A stretch of 64,000 bases of DNA from Dastarcus helophoroides. Lineage: Eukaryota; Arthropoda; Insecta; Coleoptera; Bothrideridae. The notes below the pieces were generated by a model, which saw nothing but the letters and a program-made list of their open reading frames with translations, was not told the origin of the DNA and ran no database searches. Location: assembly GCA_028583605.1 (NCBI GenBank), contig CM053333.1, positions 27,755,302 to 27,819,301 of the forward strand. The letters are read 5' to 3'. This document shows, piece by piece, positions 1 through 11,486 of this stretch (its first letter is position 1; each line of letters begins with the position of its first letter). The position numbers and the translations under genes were made by a program.

Positions 1-1366
1 AATTTTGATCTTTTTTAAAAAATTTACCATTTGTATTAAATGTGGGGGAAACTGGGATATTGTGAGCCGCTTTTTCATTGCGGCTAAAAACTCGCAAAAA
101 AAAATATTTCTTTCTAAAAATTTTAAAGCTTCAATTTGAAGTACTAATAATAAGCTCTCTTTGGGTCGCAGCAGTTTGCGAATTTTATTAAATTATACAA
201 CTTATATCAGTTTGCGCAAAAACTGCATTTTTGCGATTTTAAAAACTGTCGGAGAATTAGGACCACAAAATGTAGTAGAAAACCCTTTTTGTTTTTAATT
301 CAAAATGGCAGAAAATTTATTATGAAAGAGAAACAAAGTGAAGTGGAGTAAGAAATGGCAATAAAAATCAATTCGAAACAAAATTATTATTGTATCAAAA
401 ACTATTACAAATTGCCGAAAAATAATGCTGTGCTAAAAGTTTGCATAAATGATCACTTATATGCATCAATTAACAAAGTTAGCTTGTAAAATGTGAAGAA
501 TTGAGTGATCCATAATTCCACGACAAAAGTCGTCCGTAATTCCCAGAACGTCCTTTTTACAATATGGCAGCATATGAGCAACTCAATACAAATTTCATGC
601 AAAATTTCATGTAATTCTACGAATAATATGAAGATATTTACCTGAGTTAGTTTTCCAAAAGTGTAGTCAAATTAGAGGAAATTCAAAGTGAAAAAAATTT
701 TCGAAGTATCACATTTCTATTTGAAATCGAAGTGAGGTAACGGTTGGTGTACACAAGTCGAGTACTGAAGGAAAAATGAGCTTAACATGAGACAAGCTGA
801 CGACAATTATTTGTAACTGTCAACCACTACTAGAAAAAAATATAAAGCTGGTCCGCAATTCTCCGTGGTTCAGAATACCTCAGTCTCCCCTGCTGTTTTT
901 TTTTCTCAAAATTTTCATTTAAAAAAACAAAATAATAATTTTTTCTGTGGAAATTTTGGTTCTTTCTGATAATTTTACTTTTTATTTAATAAAAATCTAT
1001 TTTAAACTTAAAGTTTACTAGTCTTTTTCTCTGATTTTAATTTCAAACTCGAATCTAGATTTTTTTTAGAAAAAAATTTTTTGAATTAAAATCAAAACTG
1101 GAGTTTAAAATTTTTGATTTTTTAAAATTTCGGGTTAAAGTTAGAAATGTATATCGTTTAACTTAAATTTCCAAACTTAAAATACGGGTGAGTCGGGAGG
1201 TGTCAGACACTTTACATTAAATACTTATTTAATTTATTATTATTTAACAATACGTGATAAAACCTCTTGAGGCCATTTTAAACTTACTTATGCAAATTCT
1301 GAATATACTTTTGTACCATAGATTATAACAATTTTTTATTAACTGTTCTTATAAAGATTAGGTTTT
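1..1366. other. AT-rich non-coding stretch
   Basis: I find no reading frame, RNA gene or transposon end here that I can name. The last part (about 1,000-1,190) is made of A/T runs with AAATTTT words, resembling the degenerate AT tracts described elsewhere in the window. Confidence 0.5.
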
Positions 1367-1401
1367 GTCCGAAACATACCGTCATGTGGTATGTTACGGA
1401 C
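1367..1401. repeat. Short inverted repeat beside the gypsy 5' end
   Basis: Two 14-base arms (1,367-1,380 and 1,388-1,401) are complementary with one mismatch around a 7-base loop. A related word (ACATGTGGTATG) lies near 7,403, on the other side of the gypsy element. It may be a decayed transposon end; its role is unknown. Confidence 0.5.
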
Positions 1402-1429
1402 AACATAATGGGATATTTGAGAAGTTGGG

Positions 1430-1699
1430 TAATAATACAGTAACAACGGCAGATTAACGCTTCAGAAATTTTGGCACACGATAAGCCTTATCTGCTCGTT
1501 CCTTAAAGAACCCGAAACGGGAACTATATAAACGGGGTCGCCTTTCCCTCAGTTCAGTAAGTTAGTTTGTTAGTCAATAAATAAGTTAATTAATTAAACA
1601 GTATTAAGCGAATTGCAATTTTAGTGTTTCGAGTCCAGTTTGGAAATAAGGTGGTTACAATTCACGGCGTATTATTCTTCGAACCGATAACACGCAACA
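1430..1699 (+). repeat. 5' LTR of gypsy copy 1 (5'-truncated)
   Basis: It matches 6,490-6,745, from the CTTCAGAAATTTTGGC word through to the terminal CGCAACA. It holds its own promoter: TATATAA at 1,525-1,531 and a TCAGT initiator at 1,554-1,558, whose A is 31 bases after the first T of the TATA box. An AATAAA polyadenylation signal lies at about 1,576-1,582. This defines U3, R and U5. The U3 start is missing compared with the 3' LTR. Confidence 0.85.
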
Positions 1700-1718
1700 A
1701 CTAGTGTCAAAAGAGAGA
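1700..1718 (+). promoter_or_regulatory. Primer binding site of gypsy copy 1
   Basis: Directly after the LTR end comes a segment reading TAGTGTCAAAAGAGAG. The sister copy at 60,080-60,097 (minus strand) reads TGGTGTCAGAAGCGAG, the expected complement of a tRNA 3' end beginning with TGG. Copy 1 therefore carries a mutated primer site. Confidence 0.7.
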
Positions 1719-1835
1719 TTAGTTGTGCATTGTGCTTTATTTCTCGGCGGAATTCGTGCGCGGTTTCGCACTTAGACTTTATCACGGACGCTTTAAACTG
1801 TTAAGTAGTTTATACAAGGCGCGTAAAGAAAAATC

Positions 1836-3073
1836 TTGAACATTCGAGAACGCTTCCTGGAAGCGAGATTAAAATCGACCAAAGTGGAACAACAATTTCA
1901 AACGATATTACCAATGATGAAAGACAAAGAAGAACAGGATAAAGCACAAAAACAACAAGATGAAAAACAAAGACGACAAGACGAAGAACAAAGACGACAA
2001 GAAAAAGAACAGGAGGAAGAAGGTGGACGACAAGACGAAGAACGAAGACGACAAGAAAAAGAACAGGAAGAAGAATGAAGACGACAAGATGAAGAACGAA
2101 GACGACAAGATAAACAACAGGAAAAAGAACGAAGACGACAAACAAAACAGAAAGAAGAAGAACAGAGAAGGAATGCAGACAAACAAGTCTTGCATAGTCT
2201 ATTAGCCAATATAACAGAAAAAATGGGAGTAGACGTTGCAAAACTGAGAGAATGAATGAAAGAACAAATTACTGAATTGAAAGAAGAGATAAACGAATTC
2301 AAGGAAGAAATTGGAGAAGTAAAAGAAGAATTTACTACCAAGCTCCCTGATTTGGACAATGCAACACAGAAAAAGATCAACAGCATCGAAAATGTCATAA
2401 AGAAGTTGCTAAGTGGACCAGTTACACAACATGAATCCAAAAGTGCACCTACTATTTTTTATTAAGAAGTGAAACCTCCTACCTATGATGGAGAAGCATC
2501 CTTCCAGACCTACAAAAAACAGTTCAAGGCTACTGCTAAGACCAATCGGTGGACGGAGGAAGAAAAGGCGAACTCATTGGTGGTGTTCCTGTGCGAAAAT
2601 GCTCTGGAATTACTCCGAACTCTATCTGCTCATAAGCAAGCTAACCATGAGGATCTAGTTAATGCCTTAGAGCTGAGTTTTGGGGACCACCATTTGCAGC
2701 AAATTGTCCAGCCGCAGCTACTAGTGAGAGGGCAGAAAAGTGGTGAAACGCTGCAAGAATTCGAGGCCGACGTGAAAAGACTAGCGTATGTCGCCTACCG
2801 AACAACACCAACCAACTTTCTGGAACTTTACGCAGTTAAATCTTTATAGAAAAAATAAGAGACCCAGAAGTCCAGAGAGTAATGCGCTTGTCAAATTTCC
2901 GAACATCGAGGGAAGCATTAATTAAAGCTTTAGAGATTAAAGCTGCTTACAAGGTTTTAGAGGCAAAGGCGTCACGCAGAATAACATCAAAGGACACCCC
3001 AAAGGAGTTAGACTGTTTGCCTGCGAAACAGCTGTGGTGTAGGGAAGCAGAAAGAAGACGGTTATGGCTGTGA
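1836..3073 (+). pseudogene. gypsy gag, broken
   Basis: One reading frame runs from 1,836 to 2,849 but is cut by stops at about 2,076, 2,253, 2,463 and 2,847, then continues in another frame near 2,882. The first 110 residues are a highly charged Glu/Arg/Lys/Gln repeat region, predicted coiled coil. Next come a second helical Glu/Lys part and a retrotransposon gag core beginning KPPTYDGEASFQTYKKQF. The same order is seen in the minus-strand copy at 58.4-59.9 kb. I see no zinc knuckle in this copy, whereas the sister copy has one, so that part seems deleted. Product would be the capsid/nucleocapsid precursor. Confidence 0.82.
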
Positions 3074-3479
3074 TAAAAGGAGATTTGGGCTGCTGCGTTG
3101 GATTAGAAGAATTTACTAGTGGCGACATCCATAATTGGAACATCTCAGAAGGTACAAGTGAGAATTGCCAACATATTTGCAACAGCACGCCCAATCAAGA
3201 AGGGTACTACTTGGGCAATCTGTACTTCGGTAGCCTCAATAAGCTGCTTAGGCGGCAATCGTGCGCCCGTACAGGAAACGATAATTGGGCAAGTCTAGTT
3301 GAATGTGGACTTGAAACACCCGTCCAAGGAAAAAGCAATTCTGGCTAGACCATTTCTACAGAAAATCCACGGCGCTTTTACCGATGAAGACCAAAACCTA
3401 GGAAGGACGGACGTAATTCGACACTAAATCAACACCGGCAATGCCACACCTATTCGTCAACCCCCATGAAAATAACCTG
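3074..3479 (+). pseudogene. Degraded protease/linker region of gypsy copy 1
   Basis: This lies where the aspartic protease should be, between gag and reverse transcriptase. An open stretch exists at 3,064-3,348, but I cannot find a DTG/DSG active-site motif in it. I treat it as decayed pol sequence. Confidence 0.4.
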
Positions 3480-4985
3480 TAGCCAAGCAAGATGAAGTCA
3501 CAGGACTGGTTAAGAAGATGATGAAGGATGGAGTCATCAAGGAGTCCAATAGTCCATGGTCTTTCTCTGTAGTCTTGATTACAAAGAAAGACGGGTCAAC
3601 AAGATTTTGTTTCGACTGCCGAAAATTAAACGACGTGACTAAGAAGGACAGCTATCCCTTGCCAAGAATTCATGACACCTCAACAACCTTGTCTGGGTCC
3701 ACTTGGTTTTTAACTCTGGACTTGATACTGGATATTAGCAAGTGAGCATATTCCCCGATGACAAAGGGAAGACAGCATTTTCATCTGAGACTAGATTATA
3801 TCAGTTCACGGTTATGCCTTTTGGACTATGCAACGCACCGACTACTTTCGAACGTCTAATGAAACTGGTACTTCGAGGACCCATTTGGAAAACCTGCTTG
3901 GTTTACTTAGATGACGTCAAGGTGATGGGCAAGAGCTTTAAAGAACATTAAAAAAATCTTTAAGAAGTCTTCGACAGGTTAAAACAAGCCAACTTAAAGC
4001 TAAATTCAAAGAACTGGTCTTTGTTTTAAAGGCAGGTAGAATACTTGGGCCACATTGTATCAGCCGCAGAAGTGGAAACAAATATCAGCAAGACTCGAGC
4101 GACGTCAAGCGATGGTGTCAAAAACTTAAAGTTGAATCCAAAGAAGTACTCTTTGGTTCAATTGAAAGTGTAATTATTGGGCCACACTGTATTAGCCGCA
4201 GGAGTAGAAACAAATATCAGCAAGACTTAAGCAATCCGTGACTGGCCAAGACCCAAAAATAAACATAAACTAAGAAGTTTTCTAAGGTTATGATGCACCT
4301 ATTACAGAAGATTTGTGAAAGGTTTCGCCAACATCTCTGCACCACTACACCGACTAACGAAAGGAAGAACGCCATATGTCTGGACTCCAGATTGTGATAC
4401 CGCTTTCCCAAAACTGAAGTTTGCCTTGGTCACAAGCCATATCTTGGCTTATCCTCAGCAGAATGAAAGGTTCGTGTTAGACACTGATGCCAGCAAAGTT
4501 GGTATTGGGGCTGTGCTATTTCAAGTTCAAGGTGATGAGGAAAGGGTCATCAAATATTACAGCAAGATCCTGACGAAGCCGGAGAGGAACTATTGCACCA
4601 CCAGGAAGGAACTTCCTGCGATAGTGAAGGCCGTGGAATACTTCCACAAGTATTTGTATGGGCAAGAATTCCTCATCAGAACAGATCATTTGGCGCTTTG
4701 CTGGTTACTCCGAATGAAGAACGCAGAGGGGCAGAGAGCTAGATGGTTAGAGAGGCTCCAACAGTATCACTTTAAGGGGCTGATGAAGCCGGAGAAAAAC
4801 TACTGCACTACTGAACTTCTTGTGATAGTAAAAGCCGTGGAACACTTCCACAAGTATTTGTATGGACAAAAATTCTTTATCAGATCATAAGGCGCTTTCT
4901 TGCTTACTCCGAATGAAAAGCGCAGAAGGGCAGACGGCTAGATGGTTAAAAAGGTTTCAACAATATCACTTTAAGGTGCTTCATT
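3480..4985 (+). pseudogene. gypsy pol: reverse transcriptase and RNase H, broken
   Basis: The fingers/palm of a Ty3/gypsy reverse transcriptase are clear: MKDGVIKESNSPWSF, then VLITKKDGSTRFCFDCRKLN, YPLPRI, FTVMPFGLCNAPTTFERLM, and the catalytic motif VYLDDV near 3,903-3,920, still intact. RNase H follows from about 4,320 (YVWTPDCDTAFPKLK, then FVLDTDASKVGIGAVL with the first catalytic Asp). The frame is split by stops near 3,744 and 3,949 and by frameshifts. Two tandem duplications lie inside: 132 bp at 3,991-4,229 and 210 bp at 4,571-4,980, the latter doubling the RNase H tail. Enzymatically dead. Confidence 0.88.
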
Positions 4986-5012
4986 GACCGGATCGAAATT
5001 ATAACAGCGCTG

Positions 5013-6399
5013 ATGCTTTGTCCAGAAAACCTTGTGGGGATTTCAAACGCTGCAGACGAGTTGAGGACCATGAGATCATGGTATATATATATAAGAGTCA
5101 CGTATATCCAGCCAGAAGATGGATGGACTGTTGAAGGTCTTCGGGAGCTACAGAAGAACGACGCTAGTATCAAACCCATATTGGAATGGAAAGAAGCTGG
5201 AGATAGACCCGAATGGCAAAAAGTATCCGACAGAAGTCCAGCTTTTAAGAATTTGTGGGCCCAATTGAAATTCCTTTAGGTAGAGGACGGGGTGCTGAAG
5301 AGAGCATGGAAAAGGGCGGATCGAAAACGTATCAACTTGCAGTTGGTAGTGCCTCAGGAGAAGATTTTACAGGTTTTGTGGCAGGTGCACATTAAGACGT
5401 CTGGTGGACATTCAGGGATGAACAAGACACTGGAGAAGATTCGAAAACGGTTCTATTGTGTTAACTGCAGGGAGGACGTCGAGCGTTGGTGTCGGAAATG
5501 AATCACCTGCGCTGCATCAAAGGGTCCTCGTACAAAAACCACAGGGGCCCTACAGCAGTATAATGTGGGAGTTCCATTTGAAAAAATTGCAATCAATGTG
5601 GCGGGACCATTTTTAGCATCAGACGATGGAAATAAGTGCACCTGGTGGCCATTGATTATTTCAGCAAATGGCCTGACACTTACGCCATCCCGAACGAGAA
5701 AGCTATTACAGTTGCAAAGGTTTTTGTGGACAACTTCATCTGTCGATTTGGTGTTCCCTTGAAACTATAGTCGGACCAAGAAAGGAACTACAAATCGGGA
5801 GTTTTCCAAGAGTTGTGCCGTCTTCTTGGAATAAAGTAAACTCGAAAGACATTCCTTCATCGACAGTCTGATGGAATGGTGGAAAGATTTGATAGGACCT
5901 TGAAGGAACATCTTTCAAAGGTTGTTTTCAAGCATCAGACAGATTGGGACCAATAACTACCACTGTTTCTAATGGTCCACCGTGCGGCAACACACAAAAC
6001 GACTGGTCAGACTCTTTGAGAAGGAACTGCGGCTTCCGTGTGACTTATCGCCAAGGAAGACCCCCAGGGAGACGATGGGTTTCGTAGATGACTTAAAAAA
6101 AGCAATATTGGAGACGGCAGACGAAGAGCAACTTAACGACGGACCGGATGAAGACAAGATATGACGTCAACGCCAACCATAGTGGTTTCAGTGAGGGCAA
6201 ATTTGTATGGCTATACAACCCTCAGCGGAAGAAAGGAATTTCGCCCAAGTTTACGCCATCTTGGGAACGGCCGTGCAAAGAACTAAAGAGGATCAACGAC
6301 TTGGTATACAGGATCCAGCGTAGCCTCAGAGCCAAGATGAAAGTGATGCACCTTAATAGATTGTGCAAATATAGTGTCGAGGTGACTAATTGGAACTGA
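5013..6399 (+). pseudogene. gypsy pol: integrase, broken
   Basis: The amino-terminal HHCC zinc finger is visible between about 5,380 and 5,510 (HIKTSGGHSGMN, then CREDVERWC and, after a stop, TCAASKGP). The catalytic core begins VPFEKIAINVAGPF near 5,570. Here the first catalytic Asp expected after the Ile is Asn, a loss-of-function change. The rest of the core is spread over frames, with the SDQ and SDGMVERF words near 5,770 and 5,870. The carboxy-terminal part (FVWLYNPQRKKGISPKF, then WERPCKELKRINDLVYRIQR) lies at 6,200-6,390 and matches the usual gypsy tail. No chromodomain is seen. Confidence 0.85.
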
Positions 6400-6415
6400 T
6401 CGGGACGATCAGTCT

Positions 6416-6429
6416 TGAGAGAAAGGCAG
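6416..6429 (+). promoter_or_regulatory. Polypurine tract of gypsy copy 1
   Basis: A purine-rich run GAGAGAAAGGCAG lies immediately before the TGTAAC that opens the 3' LTR, where plus-strand priming would start. Confidence 0.6.
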
Positions 6430-6745
6430 TGTAACAAAGTGTAATTATAAAATTTAATTAGAAGATTTCTAGAAAAATTTGATAGGGGAAAGCAGCCGCA
6501 ATAGTGAATCAAACGCCAGATAAGCACTTCAGAAATTTTGGCAAACGGTAAACCTTATCTGCTCGTTCCTTCTAGAACCCAAAACGGGAACTATATAAAC
6601 GCGGTCGCCTTTTCACCAGTTCAGGAAGTTAGTTAGTCAATAAATAAGTTGGTTAATTAAACAGTCCTAAGTAAATTACAATTATAGTGTTCCGAGTTTA
6701 GTTTGGAAATAAAGTGATTCTCCTTCGAACCAATAACACGCAACA
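6430..6745 (+). repeat. 3' LTR of gypsy copy 1
   Basis: The LTR starts TGTAAC and ends GCAACA. It contains TATATAA at 6,592-6,598 and an AATAAA near 6,640. It aligns with the 5' LTR, the solo LTR at 25.8 kb and the minus-strand LTR at 60,098-60,439. Many differences from the 5' LTR indicate an old insertion. Confidence 0.87.
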
Positions 6746-7084
6746 TTACGGTTTTGTAGGTTGTAACGCTAGATTAAAACAATGAGATACTAATAAACAT
6801 TAAAGATTATCAATAAAAAAAATACAAAATACTTAATATTTTTCATTTTAAATCTAGATTAAAAAAACCATTTCTAGGTCTCTTGGAGCTGGAATGAATA
6901 TGTGTAAGTATAATATTAATAAACTTTTCTCAGTATATTTTCCATAAAAACATCCTGTGCATCGTCGGTGTTAAGATATAAAAAAATATCTGATATATCC
7001 CTACGTCTTAAAAATGTTATAATTATATTTTGTTCTGAAATATTTAAAATCTCTCCAATATAGTAAACACGAAACTTGTGGTTT

Positions 7085-7247
7085 TTGGCTTTAATAAAAA
7101 AACTTTCAGTATCTCTCTGAAGATGATAGCTTGGCTATTGAAACGCATTAAAGCAACCTCTAATAAGTTTTTTAATCTTTCTTGGTTTCAGGGGACAAGA
7201 TTTTTGTTTCAGTTTTTGAAGATAACCAAGGACCAGTCTGTTTCACC
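7085..7247 (+). repeat. Half-unit of a dispersed fold-back repeat (copy 1)
   Basis: This shares TATCTCTCTGAAGATGA, a following stem, GAAACGC and TTTCTTGGTTTCAGGGGACA with copies at 16,187, 38,787, 49,709 and 61,673. Here only one arm is present. An apparent 61-residue frame over it is a chance reading. Confidence 0.75.
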
Positions 7248-7249
7248 TA

Positions 7250-9302
7250 AAAAACTTTACTGAAGAAATTTTCTTCTTTTCTGCGCTTTAGTTGAGATGA
7301 CTGTTTTTTTATAAGTCGTCGGCATATTATAAAATATCTAAAATCAATGTTTATAAAAATGTTGATAGCACGCTACGAATAGTAGGCTTGTTCCTAACAC
7401 ATACATGTGGTATGATTAGAAAAGGTGGTATTTTTCAGAGGTGTCCGAAACGTGTTCAAAAAGTTGAGTTGGATGTAATAAGACTGACAAATAACCGAAT
7501 AATGATTTAAATGTAGTTTTATCTCTGAAAGTAATTAAAACAGAAATAAATTGGTAAATATATCTACGATCCAACTTATTCAATAATTCAATCAGGTTTA
7601 CATTGATATGACAGAAGTAACAAAATATGATCAGTTCAGTTTGGTTAGCTCAATCCAAATAAAATTACACGTAGTCATAGAAGACATTAATGTAAAGGTG
7701 ATCTGAGTGGTTCTATCGCGTAAAATTCAAAATTATTACCAATTTCGAGAGATGTACTAAACATCTCACCGTCCTTAAGATCCCGATGTCCCGATTTGGA
7801 CACCATAAATCTCGAGTTTTTTTTTAATTTTGAGATTTTTTTCATAATTCAATTTAAAGCTATAAATATCTTTAATGAAATTATTTTTTTTAGAATTTCT
7901 GAAAGTAAATATTTTTTAAATATTAATCTTTGCTCGAAAGTTAGATCTTTTAAAATTTTACCAGTTTAGCCTCCAAAATTCAAAAATTTCCACTTTTTTC
8001 TGGTAATTTTAGTTTTATTTCGAGTATTTTTATTACAAGATGATGACTTTTTTATTTAAATTTCTCGTTAAAACTTGAATTTTATTTAAATTTTAAGGGT
8101 TTCTACAGATTTAAATTTTTTTTAACATTTCAAGTTGAAACTTAAAATGTTTAGTTTTGGCATAAACTTTTACTCGGCATTTCACCAAATTTTTATTTAA
8201 TTGTAAATTTTTCGTTTTTTCGTCAATTTTTTTTTCCATTTTCCAGTTCTATATTCCAGTTTTAACTTAACACCTCTTTATCTGTTTTAGAACTATCGTT
8301 GTATTTTATTTGCAAATTAGAAAAAAATTGCAATATTAAAATATTTATGATGTCCTTGTTTAAAATAATATTTTATTTTTCTTTATTTTTAATTTTTAAA
8401 TTTTACTCTAATTATTTAACTATTTTGAGTCTAATATTACAATTTCGTAACATAAGTCGAAATTAAAAATTTTGAAAACTTGGAGAATTTGGAATTTACT
8501 TTTAATTAGTACGTATTATTCTACAAAATAAAAAGAAAAACAGAAAATGTAGTACGCAATCTAAATAGGTACAAGAAGTTTTTTTGGCGAATGGGTGCTA
8601 AAAATAATATAAAGCACATCGTCTTTGTTTCAAACTAAACAAGTTACTGGCCAATGTGTTGACCTATTTCTAGTACGAACTGAAACTCATTAAATAGTTA
8701 ATAACGACAATGTAGAGATGCTATAAAATCCTAAACATTTAAGAGTGAAAAATTCCAAGAAATATGTTTAAATGTTTAAAAGAAATCGGACAAATACATC
8801 CAGATATTTCACAAAACGTTAGAAATAAATGCTATCATCGGTTGAACTTTGCCAACATGCAAATGGAGCAAATATTCTGTTACCACACCTAGATATATCT
8901 ATTTTCCCACCTTTAGCAAAAAAATCAGCCTTGAACATAAATCGGTTAAAATTGAGTTTTTGTGGGAAATAATCTAATGTTATTTTGCTTAGATAATATC
9001 ATAAGTCCTGAAATTTCAAGCATATATTTGTGTAGTAATAATTTTGAAATGTTTGTTCATAATATAGCAATAATATATTTTTTAACCTAGTTTTAATTAA
9101 TCATTGATGTTTTAAACCACAGAAGAATAAGTGGTAGTGGTACTGATAACATCAATTCTTATTCAGATGGGAAATATAACGTTTTTAAAAAACTTTGTAA
9201 TTATTTAGTAAAAACATGTAACTCAATTATTTAATAAAAGATTAAGAGAAAACCATCATTTACAGCAGATGCCTAATTAAGAAGGCCATTTATAGTATAT
9301 CC
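7250..9302. other. Non-coding stretch, AT-rich
   Basis: No gene seen. The part 7,800-8,500 consists of AAATTTT/TTTTGA-type low-complexity sequence shared in style with 15.1-16.0, 18.2-18.7 and 31.3-32.2 kb. If the mGluR exon at 9.4-9.7 kb is real, this is intron sequence downstream of its splice donor. Confidence 0.5.
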
Positions 9303-9377
9303 TCAAGACATCTGAAAAGTATTACCCGTGACCGGCAATTGGTCATGGATATACCAAGTATGAGGTAAGTCACCTAC

Positions 9378-9716
9378 CTGATTCATATATGATCTGACAA
9401 ATTCCATGGACTGCTCAAGTGCATACGTATCACTGCTGCATGAGTCTATAATAAGAGCGCCTAAAGTGATATTTGGGAGAATATCTGGACTGTTGTTAAT
9501 TTCGTCTATCGCGTAAAGCATGGCCTCCAGCCTCTGGACCCCTTTTTCTTCCTTGACTGCACCACATGGTTGTTCTGAGCGTCCGCTTACTTGCTCATGC
9601 ATCGGAAAGATACCCCCAAGGATAACATCTCCATTGAATCTGATAATTTTTCCATCTGAATCTCCATCACCATAACAAGTTGAAATAATCAATATGAGAA
9701 TATAATATCTGTTCAT
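9378..9716 (-). CDS. Metabotropic glutamate receptor-like, first coding exon
   Basis: The frame starts at 9,716 with a hydrophobic signal peptide (MNRYYILILIISTCYG). It continues with GDVILGGIFPMHEQ, then PCGAVKEEKGVQRLEAMLYA and LGALIIDSCSSDTYALEQS. These are hallmark segments of the venus-flytrap ligand domain of class C G-protein-coupled receptors of the mGluR family. Such receptors are synaptic membrane proteins that bind glutamate or related ligands and couple to G proteins. The frame stays open past 9,378, but a good splice donor CAG|GTAGGT lies at 9,380-9,374 (minus strand), so I end the exon there at VRSYMNQ. The other exons are not recognisable in the window. I cannot tell the mGluRA type from the mXR/mangetout type. 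The exon has no stops or frameshifts, unlike its transposon neighbours. Confidence 0.85.
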
Positions 9717-10109
9717 TTTGATTTTAGATAATTAAGCACCTAACGAATAATAAAATTGTAGCCTACATATTATTTTTAAAAAGTCACAAATGTTTAGTCT
9801 GCAACTCACAAACTTATTAGAGTTTTTTCGCTATCAATCTGAGCCATTTTTGTGCTTATTCAGTGCACATTTCGAACTAATTATTTAAATGATCAAATTT
9901 AATTTTATAGAAATGAACATTTTACCGACAATGTTTTTAAATTAATTTTGGTCGTAACTTTATTTAGAAGTATTACTGTTTCGATTACTTGTGAAACTGG
10001 TTGAAGTGTAACGGTCATCTTGTATCGCAAACTTTCGAAAACTTCGTATGTTGCGGAAGTAGGTAGGAAATGTTGGAATCGCGCTTTTGCAAGATGTTCG
10101 GTACAGCGC

Positions 10110-10146
10110 GGACTGAAAACTTAGTCGTGGCGAATTGGATATATAG
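10110..10146 (-). promoter_or_regulatory. Predicted TATA/Inr core promoter upstream of the mGluR exon
   Basis: On the minus strand, TATATAT starts at 10,145 and a TCAGT initiator spans 10,116-10,112. Its A (predicted +1) at 10,114 is exactly 31 bases downstream of the TATA box, the usual arthropod spacing. It sits in a GC- and CpG-richer island (about 10,010-10,330) and points to the mGluR start codon 398 bases away. The pairing is seen in the sequence; its use by this gene is inferred. An intron in the 5' leader or an unrelated promoter are alternatives. Confidence 0.45.
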
Positions 10147-10319
10147 GGGGTTGAAAGGCACCTGCGTGAAACGGTCCTCGTTGTCATAGCGATCGAGCAG
10201 GCTACAAGCCGGCAATTCCAACGCCTTACGAGCGTGTGGTGCCGCCGAGACCCCCGCTTATTCGAAGCCTCCACCTGGATCGACATGGGGATCTATCTTG
10301 TCAACGAGGCTCATCTATG

Positions 10320-11486
10320 GAATGCTTCCTCCCTTAAACTTTCGATCGAGGGATCTTTAATCAATTTAATTGGTCCAGCTGGCTTAACACTGATGAACAG
10401 TGTAAACAACTAAATTGGATCGCACGATTACAGAACTAAAATCTTGAGCTATGGACCATTCCACATCACAAGAAACGGATAATAGAAAGACATGCCAAAA
10501 TTAGGAGCTTTCCACGCTTAGACATATAAGAGCTCAGTAGTATCTAGATTAAGAGACAAAAGTAAAATATGGTGGAGGAGCCGGTTTGGGAATTTGTATA
10601 ACTGAGTTTTGGTAAAGAATTTTCTAAAAGTTTATGGAAAATGCACCTTATTGTAGGCTTAAACTAGTCTAGTCTAGTCTAATAAACCTTTTTATATATG
10701 TTTCTCTAAAAATAAAACGAAATTTCATGAAAGATGTTATTCAACCTCTTGAAACTCACTATATATGATAATTAATTCGCAGAAAGGTAAAATTTGTTCT
10801 CGCATATTTGAAACTCTGATTAATGGCAGCCCACAATATGCCCTAAGCTAACTTCAATTACTCTAACTTATAAATATTCAAAAATTAAAAGCAAAGAGGA
10901 CGCAAGTTTAGTTCGACGTACATGAATACCTCCTCAATTCCTTCCAGTTGTTGTTTCTGAATCAGGATATTTGTTGTCTCTTTCCTTTTTTCTCTTTCTT
11001 GCTCCTGTATTTGCTCGACAGAATGTTGATTTTTTATTACACTGACATTATGTGAATGAAAAAAAATGCAACAATTGTAAATTTGTTTGCGTTTTGTACA
11101 CGTGATTAAGTCAAGAAAACAGCTTTTATCGTTCATTAAAAACAAATTTCTTTTACTCTTTGTAGTCCGTTTATCTTATGACAGAGCTAATAAATGTGCA
11201 CGAAAACATATTTTCGACGCTTTTTAGATTGCAATTAAAGAGAACTTAAAATGGGAAACTTTCCAGATATAAAGTACTTGTTTTGTCTTTTTTGACTTAT
11301 GAAAGACTTGTGTACACAACAGGGTAACTCTTAATGAAATCCGTAATAACATATGCTTGTTTATTTACATGACAATATCAAAAAAAGTTCTTAAACACCC
11401 TGGAGATCTAAATCGGAAATGCAAAGAAGATTTTGCTTTTTGCTTTAGAAATACGTCTATACCGAATAATTATATGAATATATCTA
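10320..11486. other. Non-coding stretch
   Basis: No convincing gene. The sequence is AT-rich, with a short TCTAG repeat (about 10,665-10,681). Small open frames such as 10,885-11,145 (minus) show no recognisable domain. Confidence 0.45.

Larger units (their letters stand above)
1430..6745 (+). mobile_element. Ty3/gypsy LTR retrotransposon, decayed copy 1
   Basis: The order is LTR, primer binding site, gag with a coiled-coil region, reverse transcriptase, RNase H, integrase, polypurine tract, LTR. This order (RNase H before integrase) and the integrase HHCC zinc finger are those of the Ty3/gypsy (Metaviridae) group. The coding frame is broken by many stops and frameshifts, so the copy is dead. 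Its LTR and gag match the minus-strand copy at 58.0-60.4 kb and the solo LTR at 25.8 kb, so all three are one lineage. The 5' LTR appears to lack roughly the first 60 bases that the 3' LTR has. Confidence 0.92.

Noticed and set aside
1810..2440. Long minus-strand frames rich in Leu/Val/Ser/Cys (143 and 180 codons)
   Set aside because: They are the antisense of the Glu/Arg/Lys-rich gag region; repetitive GAAGAC codons create open frames on all strands. The same applies to the plus-strand frames at 59,208-59,987.
7085..7247. Canonical hammerhead ribozyme in the fold-back repeat
   Set aside because: An extra T separates CTGAAGA from the stem, and I could not identify stems I and III or a clear cleavage site; kept only as a hypothesis in the findings.
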